DNA of 64,000 nucleotides. It comes from Opitutus terrae PB90-1. GTDB lineage: Bacteria; Verrucomicrobiota; Verrucomicrobiia; Opitutales; Opitutaceae. Within the stretch, counting starts at the first letter, position 1. Every line of letters starts with the position of its first letter. Below the pieces are notes generated by a model. That model made no database searches. It saw nothing but the letters and a program-made list of their open reading frames with translations, and was not told the origin of the DNA. Below are positions 10,066 through 17,776 of this stretch, piece by piece. The translations under genes and the position numbers were made by a program. The DNA lies in the NCBI RefSeq assembly GCF_000019965.1, contig NC_010571.1, positions 4,597,001-4,661,000 on the forward strand, in the 5' to 3' direction.

Positions 10066-10854
10066 ATGCTCCACTACCTGCGCATCTGGTTCGCGAGCGT
10101 TCGCTACTGTCTCGTGCGGACGATGATGTTCCGTTTCGACTTCTTCCTGTGGTCGGCGGTGGAGCTCGGCTGGATGGCGGTCAACGTGCTGATGGTTTCG
10201 GTCATCTACCGGCACACCGACAGCATCGCCGGCTGGAACAAATACGAGATGCTGCTGCTGATCGGCACCGGCATGCTGATTCAGCGTTTCCTCATGGGTT
10301 TCTTCTGGAGCAGCATCTACGAGCTCGGCCGCAATGTCCGCACGGGCCACTTCGACTTCTTCATCGCCCAGCCGGGCAATGTCATGTTCATGGCCACCAC
10401 GCGAAAGCTCGATCCGGACAGCTTGATCAACTCGCTCGTGGCCGTGGCGCTCGTGATCTACTCCGGCCGGCAGCTCGGGCTCTCGCCCAGTTTTGCTGAC
10501 GCCGCACTCTACGCCCTGCTCGTCGCCGGCGGCATCGTGATTCACTACAGCATCCTCGTGATGTCGATTTCGCTCTCGTTCTGGATCACCAGCGCGCAAG
10601 GCGTCGAGGGCAGCTATTTCTCGCTGATGGAATTCTCGCGTCTGCCGCGCGAGGCCTTTCGCGGGATCGCGAGCTTCGTCTTTGTCTGGCTGCTCCCCGT
10701 GGTGGTCGTGAGTAACGCCCCTGCCCGCACCTTGCTTTACGGCTTCGATCCGGTCTGGGCCTTCTGGCTCTGCGGCATCGCGGTCGTGTGGTTCGGACTC
10801 GCGGTCCTGATGTTCAACGCCGGACTGCGCCGCTACTCCAGCGCCAGTTCGTAG
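10066..10854 (+). CDS. ABC-2 type transporter permease, second of a pair
   Basis: A 262-residue, six-segment membrane protein resembling COG3694 permeases. It starts MLHYLRIWFASVRYCLVRTMMFRFDFFLW, and the segment NVRTGHFDFFIAQPGN aligns in character with the RNGLINQFLLKP loop of the preceding permease, as expected for partners of one heterodimeric exporter. The ATG at 10066 lies just after the AT-rich repeat and opens at the family-like start. Reading further upstream would translate the repeat. The gene ends 27 bases before the convergent zinc-ribbon gene. The required ATP-binding subunit is not adjacent. Confidence 0.85.
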   Translation: MLHYLRIWFASVRYCLVRTMMFRFDFFLWSAVELGWMAVNVLMVSVIYRHTDSIAGWNKYEMLLLIGTGMLIQRFLMGFFWSSIYELGRNVRTGHFDFFIAQPGNVMFMATTRKLDPDSLINSLVAVALVIYSGRQLGLSPSFADAALYALLVAGGIVIHYSILVMSISLSFWITSAQGVEGSYFSLMEFSRLPREAFRGIASFVFVWLLPVVVVSNAPARTLLYGFDPVWAFWLCGIAVVWFGLAVLMFNAGLRRYSSASS

Positions 10855-10881
10855 CGCCGCTCGCTGCGGCGGAGCGGCCGC

Positions 10882-11712
10882 TCATCCGCTGCGCGCCGCC
10901 ATCCGCCGCTGGCACCGGGGAAAATTCGGACACCGCCACATCGGTTTCGTCGCCGTCTCCACCAGCTCCATCTTCACTCCGCAATTCGGACACGTGGGCG
11001 TCCGGTAATCGTCCCGCAGCACCGCGTGCAAAATCCGATCGCGGTCCTCCACCCGCAGCGCGGCGAACCGCGCCACCAGGCCCGGCCCATCGATCCTTTC
11101 CACCCCCTCGGCTCCCGCCGCAGCGCGAACCTCGGGCGTGATTTCGCCCGCGGAAATAAAAGTTCCCTGCGCAGTTTCCGTCGACGCCATCAGCGCCGCG
11201 AGCTCGCGCACGCGGCGGATGTTCAGCGACGGTTCGTGCGGCGGGCTGCACGTGACGCACGCGAATGGCCGATGTTCACCCCCCCGGTAGAGCAGCAGGT
11301 TCGAGCCGCCGACGGTGCCAGGATGCGTGGCTTGCACCACGATTCCTTGCGCCGCATACCACGCACCCACGAGTTCCTCCAAGCGTTTCCATTCCAGCTG
11401 CCGCAGCAGCGCAACCGTGAGCTCGCGCGGCTCACTCAGCTCGAAGGCAATCGTCTCCGGCGGCGGCGGCGTGGTGTAATAGGGATAAACCTCGGTGAAA
11501 TCCCAGCGCCAAGCGGGCTCTTCTTCATCGTCCCGCGATTCAGCCAGCCAGCGCTGCGAAATTTGCCAGACGATCAACGCCAGGACGGCGATGCCGACCA
11601 CCCACATCCATTCCGTGCCCCACGGCGTCTGCGCACTACGTCCTGCCGCGGCTGCCGGCGTCGCGCTGAGGAGCACCACGATCACGCTCCACACCCAACC
11701 TTCGATCGCCAT
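10882..11712 (-). CDS. Membrane-anchored degenerate Mrr-like domain protein with topoisomerase-type zinc ribbon
   Basis: About 276 residues. The N-terminus has two hydrophobic segments (residues about 5-22 and 36-53). A middle domain (about 110-225) has the layout of the Mrr/restriction-endonuclease-like fold: LEWKRLEELVGAWYAAQG, then strands ending in FACVTCSP, then RVRELAALM. In active Mrr proteins the core reads D...QxK; here the strand reads VTCS and no lysine sits at that place, so nuclease activity is doubtful. The C-terminus carries a four-Cys ribbon CPNCGVKM...WRCPNFPRC typical of topoisomerase I DNA-binding C4 fingers. The ATG at 11712 is chosen because upstream codons run through a palindromic repeat. 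Role unknown: nucleic-acid binding at the membrane is an inference. Confidence 0.7.
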   Translation of the reverse strand: MAIEGWVWSVIVVLLSATPAAAAGRSAQTPWGTEWMWVVGIAVLALIVWQISQRWLAESRDDEEEPAWRWDFTEVYPYYTTPPPPETIAFELSEPRELTVALLRQLEWKRLEELVGAWYAAQGIVVQATHPGTVGGSNLLLYRGGEHRPFACVTCSPPHEPSLNIRRVRELAALMASTETAQGTFISAGEITPEVRAAAGAEGVERIDGPGLVARFAALRVEDRDRILHAVLRDDYRTPTCPNCGVKMELVETATKPMWRCPNFPRCQRRMAARSG

Positions 11713-11823
11713 CGCCGGCCGGCGGTGGCGGTGGTTGCGAACGTCTGGTGCCGGTTGGTCCATCGTGCGCACGATCGTGTACGAGCCGGACGCGCCCCAC
11801 AACCGCTTTCCCGGCCCACGTGG

Positions 11824-11915
11824 CACGGGCGTCTCGCCCGTGGACGGCGCTCCGCGCAGCGAGCCTTGGAAAACGTCCCCAAGAGGCTCGATCAATCACG
11901 GGCAAGATGCCCGTG
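11824..11915. repeat. Composite class A element (two facing palindromes)
   Basis: Palindrome CACGGGCGTCTCGCCCGTG (11824-11842) faces CACGGGCAAGATGCCCGTG (11897-11915). The outer flanks TGGCACGGG / CCCGTGCCA are also inverted, so the 90-base unit can fold as a two-hairpin element. It lies between the divergent zinc-ribbon and ThuA genes (11713-12017), where it must coexist with both promoters. Confidence 0.8.
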
Positions 11916-12017
11916 CCACGAATAGGCGCGCCACTTGAGCCGAGCCAGGCGCTCCACCCGCGCCTGCATCGTCGCTTCCCGTTTGACCCGCCGCCCGCAG
12001 CTCGCTTGCTCGGCGGC

Positions 12018-13451
12018 GTGAGAACTGTGACCGCGCTGCTGTTTTCGTGCTGCCTCGCCGTGTGTCCGGCTGCGGCGCTCGGCGCGCCTGAAATTCTCCT
12101 GATCGCCGGCGCGCCCAGTCACGGCCCCGGCGAACATCGGTTCCCCGCCGGTTGCACCCTGCTCGCTGACGCCCTCAACGAAAGCCCGCACCTCGTTCAC
12201 GCCACCGCGGTCGACGCCTGGCCGGCGCCCGCGCGGCTCGCCGCCGCCGACGTGCTGGTGATTTTTTCCGACGGACTTGAACGCCATGTTGCACGCGAAC
12301 ACCTCGCCGAGCTCCGCCAACACGTCGCCGCGGGCAAGGGGCTGGCCGTGCTCCATTTCGCGCTCGAGCCGAGCCCGGGCCCGCTCGCTGACTTCCTGCT
12401 GGAGAACGTCGGCGGCCGATTCGAGCCCGACTGGTCGGTGAATCCGGTCTGGAAACTCGAGCATCCCATTGTCGGCTCACACGAGGTCACGCGCGGCGTG
12501 ATGCCGTTCTCGCTCGAAGACGAATGGTATTTCCACCTGCGGTTTCGGCCTGAGATCGTTCCCGTGTTGCAGGCGCATCCGCCGGTGGACGTCCTCGGCG
12601 AAGACGGCCCGCGCTCGGGCAATCCCACCGTACGTGCGGCGCTCACCGCCGGCGAACCGCAAACTCTCGCCTGGGTGTTCGAGCAAAACGGCCGCCGCGC
12701 ATTCGGCTTCACCGGCGGACACTTCCATCGCAATTGGGCCGACGAAGCCTTTCGTCGACTGGTCTTGAACGGGATCGTCTGGACGGCGCACGCCGCGGTC
12801 CCGCCCGGCGGCGTCACCTCGAGTGCCCCAGCGCTTCCCCGCTTCGCCACGATCGACGAGGCGATTGCGCGCGACGACCTGGCCGACGTTCAGCGTCATC
12901 TCGCGCTCAATCCGACGCTCGCCCGTCACGGCGCCAACGCCGCGCTTGCACCCCTGCACCAGGCGATTCTGCGCAATCGGACCGCGATCGCGCTGCTCCT
13001 GCTCGAGGCCGGCGCGGACGCCAACGCGCCGGACCGCAGCCGCCGGACCCCGTTGCACCTCGCCGTCGAACGCGACAATCTCCCGATCCTCGAAGCGCTG
13101 CTCGCCCGTGGCGCGCGACCGAGCGAACGCGACCGGATCGGCTGGACGCCCCTGCACCATGCCGCCGCCAAGGACCGCCTCGATCTCGCCCGCGCGCTGC
13201 TGAAATCCGGCGCCGATCCGATGACACTCAGCGATGGCGGCGGCACGCCGTTGCACGAAGCCGCCGCCAGCGGCAGCGCGGAGATGGTGCGTCTGTTGCT
13301 CGATGCCGGCGTCGACGCCAGCGTGGTTTCGAAATCTGGCGTCACCGCTTTGGAGATCGCTCGCGAATACCACAACGAGCCCGCCATCGCGGCGCTCACG
13401 AAGGCGGCTTCTCCGAACCCAGCTTCAACACGACCTGACGTCCGCCTCTAG
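12018..13451 (+). CDS. Secreted ThuA-domain protein fused to ankyrin repeats
   Basis: About 477 residues. A signal peptide (about 1-21, VTALLFSCCLAVCPAAALGA) precedes a ThuA-like glutamine-amidotransferase fold (about 22-260): EILLIAGAPSHG, VLVIFSDG, GKGLAVLHFALEP, and the late GFTGGHFHRNW typical of ThuA proteins, which are implicated in disaccharide catabolism. The nucleophilic Cys of true amidotransferases is absent, as is usual for ThuA. After a linker come four to five ankyrin repeats (about 290-465) with the canonical TPLHxAA...LLxxGAD pattern. Start choice is GTG at 12018 (or 12027), because anything further upstream translates palindromic repeats and lacks a signal peptide directly at the N-terminus. 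The stop TAG at 13449 coincides with the first bases of an inverted-repeat element. The exported ankyrin fusion is unusual; partner unknown. Confidence 0.82.
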   Translation: MRTVTALLFSCCLAVCPAAALGAPEILLIAGAPSHGPGEHRFPAGCTLLADALNESPHLVHATAVDAWPAPARLAAADVLVIFSDGLERHVAREHLAELRQHVAAGKGLAVLHFALEPSPGPLADFLLENVGGRFEPDWSVNPVWKLEHPIVGSHEVTRGVMPFSLEDEWYFHLRFRPEIVPVLQAHPPVDVLGEDGPRSGNPTVRAALTAGEPQTLAWVFEQNGRRAFGFTGGHFHRNWADEAFRRLVLNGIVWTAHAAVPPGGVTSSAPALPRFATIDEAIARDDLADVQRHLALNPTLARHGANAALAPLHQAILRNRTAIALLLLEAGADANAPDRSRRTPLHLAVERDNLPILEALLARGARPSERDRIGWTPLHHAAAKDRLDLARALLKSGADPMTLSDGGGTPLHEAAASGSAEMVRLLLDAGVDASVVSKSGVTALEIAREYHNEPAIAALTKAASPNPASTRPDVRL

Positions 13452-13582
13452 CCCGGAAATTTCATGGACCGGAGTGAAGCTCAGCCCAAAATTTCCGTCC
13501 GCTTGCGGCGGAGCGACCTTGTCGCGGCTAGCCCCGACAGAGTCGGCCCGGAGGGCGGATATTTCATGAAATATCCGGGCTA
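13449..13582. repeat. Inverted-repeat element TAGCCCGGA...TCCGGGCTA
   Basis: The left arm (13449-13466) and right arm (13565-13582) match at 17 of 18 positions when inverted. The right arm contains the perfect 20-base palindrome GGATATTTCATGAAATATCC (13557-13576). The interior carries a further small hairpin CCGACAGAGTCGG. The left arm supplies the stop codon of the upstream ThuA gene. No transposase is encoded, so this looks like a small non-autonomous repeat unit. Confidence 0.75.
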
Positions 13583-13663
13583 GGCATTCGCCCGATCCGG
13601 CTTTCAGGCGCCGACACGCGCGCCAGCGGGTTGTGCGTTGCGGTCGGTCGCGCAACCTCGCTG

Positions 13664-14599
13664 ATGAACGGCGAGTCGGGATCGATCTTTAACCCCGCCG
13701 CACCCCACGCGCAGGCGATTTCAGATCTGTTCGTCATCAACCTGTGGGTTTGCGCCGTAATCTTCGCGCTCGTCGCCGGCGCAGTCGGCTACAGCCTCGT
13801 GCGCTACCGCTGGCGCGAAGGCGACGCCGAGCCCGTCCAACTCGCCGGCCACACGACGGTCGAGATCATTTGGACGGTGATCCCCTTCCTCATCGTCGTG
13901 GTGCTGTTCGGACTCACGGTCCACGCGATGCAGAAATCCGATCCGCCGGCCGCACCCGAGCCCGACCTCGTGATCATCGGCCACCAATGGTGGTGGGAGA
14001 TCCGCGACCCCAAGCTCGGCTATGTCGCGGCCAACGAGATTCACATTCCGGTCGGCAAACCGCTGTCCATCCGTCTGGACACCGTCGACGTGCTCCACGA
14101 GTTCTGGGTCCCGCGGCTGACGCGCAAGATGACCACCGTGCCCGGCGCGGGCAATCACGTGTGGATGCAGGCCGACCAGCCGGGCGTCTACCAGGGCGTC
14201 TGCTCCGAGTTCTGCGGCACCCAGCATGCGTGGATGCGGTTCGAAGTCATCGCCGAGTCGCAGGCCGACTATGAGGCCTGGGTTCGCCAGCAGCAGCAGG
14301 CCGCACCCGCGCCCCCCACGCCCGTCGCGGCGCGCGGGCAGCAACTCTTCCGCGAGCTGACGTGCGTCAACTGCCACGCCATCCAGGGCGCCGGTGGCAC
14401 CAGCAACGCCGGACCCGATCTCACGCACCTCGCCGGCCGCCGCTATCTGGGCGCGGGCATCGTGCCTAACACGCCCGAAAACCTGCGGCGCTGGCTGGAG
14501 GATCCGCAGCAGGTCAAACCCGGCGTCCTCATGCCCAATTTCAAGCTCAGCGAGCGCCAGCTCGACGAGCTCATGGCTTATCTCGAAACGCTGCGATGA
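13664..14599 (+). CDS. ctaC: Cytochrome c oxidase subunit II with C-terminal cytochrome c domain (caa3-type)
   Basis: A 311-residue electron-entry subunit of a heme-copper oxidase. Two transmembrane helices (about 20-44 and 66-89) are followed by the aromatic segment HQWWWE (107-112) and a CuA cupredoxin domain with all ligands: His145, Cys180, Glu182, Cys184, His188 and Met191. Residues 220-311 form a fused class I cytochrome c with C234VNCH238 and Met290 as likely axial ligand. The fusion means electrons enter without a separate soluble cytochrome c. The ATG at 13664 gives a short N-terminus with no extra signal sequence; a TTG at 13631 is the alternative. It overlaps the next gene by ATGA, so the two are translationally coupled. 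Confidence 0.93.
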   Translation: MNGESGSIFNPAAPHAQAISDLFVINLWVCAVIFALVAGAVGYSLVRYRWREGDAEPVQLAGHTTVEIIWTVIPFLIVVVLFGLTVHAMQKSDPPAAPEPDLVIIGHQWWWEIRDPKLGYVAANEIHIPVGKPLSIRLDTVDVLHEFWVPRLTRKMTTVPGAGNHVWMQADQPGVYQGVCSEFCGTQHAWMRFEVIAESQADYEAWVRQQQQAAPAPPTPVAARGQQLFRELTCVNCHAIQGAGGTSNAGPDLTHLAGRRYLGAGIVPNTPENLRRWLEDPQQVKPGVLMPNFKLSERQLDELMAYLETLR

Positions 14600-16827
14600 A
14601 TCACGCCGCCTCGCCTTCCGCTCCCGTCCTCGCCTCCGGTCTCGTTTCCGAGGAACAGCAGACCCACTGGCGGCTGGCTTGGCTCGCCACGGTCGACCAC
14701 AAGCGCATCGGCGTGCTCTACCTGCTGTTCGCGCTGTTGTTTTTCGTGATCGGCGGACTCGAGGCGCTGTTCATCCGGCTGCAGCTCGCGGTGCCCAACA
14801 ACACGCTGGTTTCCGCAAACACGTTCAACGCGTTGTTCACGATGCACGGCACGACGATGATCTTCCTCGTCGCCATGCCCGCGCTGTTCGGCCTGGCGAA
14901 TTACTTCGTGCCGCTGATGATCGGCGCGCGCGACATGGCCTTTCCGCGGCTCAACGCGCTGAGCGTCTGGCTCCTCCCGCTCGGCGGCGCGCTCCTGCAT
15001 TTCTCGATCTTCACCGGCGTGCCCAAGGTCGGCTGGTTCGCCTACGCGCCGCTGAGCGAGACGCCTTACAGCTCCGAGCGCGGCGTCGAATACTGGATCC
15101 TCGCGCTCATCGTGCTCGGCATCGGCTCCGTCGCCACCGCGGTCAACCTCATCGCCACCACGCTCAGCATGCGCGCGCCGGGCATGACGATGCGGCGGCT
15201 GCCGCTGTTCGTGTGGATCAACTTCGTCAACTCCTTCATCGTCATCTTTGCGCTGCCGGTGCTGAACGCCGGCCTCGTGATGCTGCTGATGGACCGCCAG
15301 CTCGGCACGCACTTTTTCCTCGCGCGCGAGGGCGGCTCACCGGTGCTGTGGCAGCACATCTTCTGGGCCTTCGGTCATCCCGAGGTCTACATTCTCGCGC
15401 TGCCCGCGTTCGCCATCATCTCCGAGGTCGTCCCGGTTTTTTCGCGGAAGCCGATCTTCGGCTACGAATTCGTGGCGATGTCCTCGGTCGCGATCGCGCT
15501 GCTGAGCTTCGGCGTCTGGGCGCACCACATGTTCACCGTCGGCATGGGCTTCGCCGCCGACGCCTTCTTCGCCATCGCCTCGATGCTCATCGCCATCCCC
15601 ACCGGCGTGAAGGTGCTCAACTGGACCGCCACGATGTTCCAGGGCCGGATCCAACTGACGGTGCCAATGCTCTACGCGATCGCGTTCGTGATTCAGTTCA
15701 CCGCCGGCGGATTGAGCGGGGTCACGCACGCGTCCGCCGCACTCGATTGGCAGACCAAGAACAGCTACTACCTCATCGCCCACTTTCACTACGTCGCCGT
15801 CGGCGGCGTGGTGTTCGCGATCCTCGCGGGACTGCACTACTGGTTCCCGAAGATGAGCGGCCGGATGCTCTCGGAAAAACTCGGCCGCTGGACGTTCGCG
15901 TTCATGGTGCTCGGCTTCAACGGCACGTTCGCGATCCAACACTTCCTCGGATTCATGGGCATGCCGCGGCGCGTTTACACGTATCCCGATTTCACGCACT
16001 GGGGCTGGATGAACTTCGTCTCGACGACCGGCGCCTGCCTGATGGGCGTCGCGGCCGTGCTGCTGGTGATCAATTTACTCCGGAGCTATTTCCGCGGCGC
16101 GCCCGCTGGCGCCAACCCGTGGAGCGCCTGGACGCTGGAGTGGGCCACCACCTCGCCTCCGCCCGTCTACAATTTCACCGCGCTGCCGCCGCTGCACAGC
16201 CGCCGGCCGCTCTGGGATACCGCAAATCCCGACCGACCCGATCCGCGCGTCGGCACGTCCGGCGCCATCCTCGCGCCCGATCGCTCGAAGACGTCCGTCT
16301 GGGCGCTGATCGCCTCGGAGGCGGCGTTCTTCGGCACGCTGCTCTTCGTGTTCCTCTACTTCAACCTGCGCCCGCCGGCCGGCGCCAACGCGAAGAACAG
16401 TCTCGAACTCGCGCCAACGCTGATGTTCAGCGCGTGCCTGTTCGCCAGCAGCTTCACGCTGTGGCGCGCCGAGGTCGCCGAACACCGGCAGCACCACGGC
16501 GGCATGATCGGCTGGCTCGCGCTCACGATCGCACTCGGCGCCACCTTCATCGGCGGCCAGGCCTGGGAGTATTACCACCTCTACCACAGCGGCGTCACGG
16601 TCGGCACCAACCTGTTCGGCGCCTCGTTCTATCTCGTCACCGGCTTCCACGGCTTTCACGTCGTCGCCGGTCTCATCGCCCTCGCCATCGTACTCGGGCT
16701 GGCAATGGGCGGCGACTTCCGGACGCGTCGCTCCCCACTGGTGGCGATCGGACTCTACTGGCACTTCGTCGACGTCGTGTGGGTGTTCGTCCTCGCCATC
16801 GTCTACTTCCTCCCGCGCTTCCTATGA
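14596..16827 (+). CDS. ctaD: Fused cytochrome c oxidase subunit I-subunit III
   Basis: A 743-residue membrane protein joining the catalytic subunit and subunit III. Subunit I part (about 25-525): heme a ligand His84 in TMHGTTMIF; CuB ligands His261 (in GHPEVY, with the crosslinked Tyr265 and the A1-family channel Glu263), His310 and His311; heme a3/a ligands His396 and His398 in HFHYV. These place it in A-type heme-copper oxidases. Subunit III part (about 555-740): ASEAAFFGTLLFVF, WEYYHLY, GFHGFHVVAGL and the final YWHFVDVVWVFVLAIVYFLP. I-III fusions are known in some bacteria. It is coupled to coxII by a 4-base overlap, and the small subunit gene begins about 160 bases downstream, past palindromic repeats. 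Confidence 0.93.
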   Translation: MNHAASPSAPVLASGLVSEEQQTHWRLAWLATVDHKRIGVLYLLFALLFFVIGGLEALFIRLQLAVPNNTLVSANTFNALFTMHGTTMIFLVAMPALFGLANYFVPLMIGARDMAFPRLNALSVWLLPLGGALLHFSIFTGVPKVGWFAYAPLSETPYSSERGVEYWILALIVLGIGSVATAVNLIATTLSMRAPGMTMRRLPLFVWINFVNSFIVIFALPVLNAGLVMLLMDRQLGTHFFLAREGGSPVLWQHIFWAFGHPEVYILALPAFAIISEVVPVFSRKPIFGYEFVAMSSVAIALLSFGVWAHHMFTVGMGFAADAFFAIASMLIAIPTGVKVLNWTATMFQGRIQLTVPMLYAIAFVIQFTAGGLSGVTHASAALDWQTKNSYYLIAHFHYVAVGGVVFAILAGLHYWFPKMSGRMLSEKLGRWTFAFMVLGFNGTFAIQHFLGFMGMPRRVYTYPDFTHWGWMNFVSTTGACLMGVAAVLLVINLLRSYFRGAPAGANPWSAWTLEWATTSPPPVYNFTALPPLHSRRPLWDTANPDRPDPRVGTSGAILAPDRSKTSVWALIASEAAFFGTLLFVFLYFNLRPPAGANAKNSLELAPTLMFSACLFASSFTLWRAEVAEHRQHHGGMIGWLALTIALGATFIGGQAWEYYHLYHSGVTVGTNLFGASFYLVTGFHGFHVVAGLIALAIVLGLAMGGDFRTRRSPLVAIGLYWHFVDVVWVFVLAIVYFLPRFL

Positions 16828-16865
16828 GGACTGATCACGCTCGCCCGAACACGTGTCTCCCTGGG

Positions 16866-16964
16866 GACGCGACGCCCTCGTCGCGTCAATCGTTACCTGC
16901 CGCGGCGAGGGCGCCGCGGCTCCAGCACACGCTTGCGTGGGAGCGCGGCCGCCCTCGGCCGCTC
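16866..16964. repeat. Palindrome cluster of classes B and C inside the oxidase operon
   Basis: Three palindromes in a row: a class B copy (16866-16887, core GCGACGCCCTCGTCGC), a related GCCGCGGCGAGGGCGCCGCGG copy shifted to 16899-16921, and a class C copy (16936-16964, GTGGGAGCGCGGCCG arm then CGGCCGCTCC). They fill the only sizeable gap (16828-16986) of an otherwise tightly packed operon, so they may form mRNA hairpins within the transcript. Confidence 0.75.
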
Positions 16965-16986
16965 CGATAGCGTCCCGCTCCATCCC

Positions 16987-17244
16987 ATGAACCCACCCGA
17001 GAAAAACATCTCCGTGTCTTCGGCCACACCCGGTGAAGTTCCCCCGGGCTGGACGCCGCTGCCGCTCGATCACCTCCCGTCGCCGACGTTCTGGCCCGCC
17101 GGACTCGCGCTGGGCATCACGTTTCTCTTCTGGAGCCTGATCACCTCGTGGGTCGTGTTCGTCGTCGGCCTCATCGTGTTCACCGGCTCGCTCGCCGGCT
17201 GGATCGCAGACATTCGTCATGAACGAAGCCACCCCCACTCCTGA
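16987..17244 (+). CDS. Small two-helix membrane protein, probable cytochrome c oxidase subunit IV-like
   Basis: Eighty-five residues with a proline-rich cytoplasmic start (PPGWTPLPLDHLPSPTFWP) and two transmembrane helices (about 36-56 and 58-76). The short two-helix form and its place between the oxidase and Rieske genes match the small accessory subunit IV found in bacterial aa3/caa3 oxidase operons. The ATG at 16987 follows the repeat cluster; an upstream in-frame start at 16933 would translate the palindrome. It overlaps the Rieske gene by 26 bases. The assignment rests mainly on context. Confidence 0.7.
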   Translation: MNPPEKNISVSSATPGEVPPGWTPLPLDHLPSPTFWPAGLALGITFLFWSLITSWVVFVVGLIVFTGSLAGWIADIRHERSHPHS

Positions 17245-17776
17245 GCCTCACGGCCACCCGGCTGCGCCGCCGACGCGGGAAACCGTCGCGCTGCTCTCGC
17301 GGCGAAAATTTCTCGGCCGGATGTCGATCGCGCTCGGCGTCGCCTGCGCGGGCATGCTGGGCGTGCCGGTGGTTGGGTTCGTCGTGGCGCCCGTCTTCCG
17401 CAAGATCGCGGGCGGGTGGCGCTCGGTGGGCGGCATCAATGATTTCACGGTGGGCGAAACCGTCAGCGTCGTCTTCGAGGATCCGTCACCGCTCCCGTGG
17501 GCCGGCGTGACCGCACGCGCCGCCGCCTGGCTGCGTCGCGACGCCGACGAGGCGTTCACGGCGTTTTCCGCCCACTGCACTCACCTCGGTTGTCCGGTCC
17601 GGTGGATGCCCGGCGCGAAGCTTTTTCTCTGTCCGTGCCATGGCGGCGTCTACTACGCCGACGGCAGCGTCGCCGCCGGTCCACCGCCGCTACCGCTCTT
17701 CCGCTACGACGTGCGCGTGCACGAGGGCGAGGTCCAGATCAAGGCCACCGCAATCCCGATCACCACGACGCTATGA
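17219..17776 (+). CDS. Rieske iron-sulfur protein, quinol-oxidising complex
   Basis: A 185-residue [2Fe-2S] subunit of a bc-type complex. The N-terminus has a Tat-like anchor: [11 protein letters not shown] followed by one hydrophobic helix (about 36-60). Both cluster motifs are intact: CTHLGC (about 120-125) and CPCHGG (about 140-145), supplying the two Cys and two His ligands plus the disulfide pair. In the respiratory chain it moves electrons from quinol at cytochrome b to the c domain. The gene overlaps the small subunit gene upstream and shares ATGA with cytochrome b downstream, so the oxidase and bc genes form one transcription unit. Confidence 0.93.
   Translation: MNEATPTPEPHGHPAAPPTRETVALLSRRKFLGRMSIALGVACAGMLGVPVVGFVVAPVFRKIAGGWRSVGGINDFTVGETVSVVFEDPSPLPWAGVTARAAAWLRRDADEAFTAFSAHCTHLGCPVRWMPGAKLFLCPCHGGVYYADGSVAAGPPPLPLFRYDVRVHEGEVQIKATAIPITTTL

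Noticed and set aside
11748-12017. N-terminal extension of the ThuA-ankyrin protein from 11748
   Set aside because: It translates the facing class A palindromes and would bury the signal peptide inside the protein.
14394-16970. An 858-codon frame overlapping coxII and coxI
   Set aside because: It is an Arg/Ala/His-rich shadow of the oxidase genes, whose heme and copper ligands are all in the other frame.
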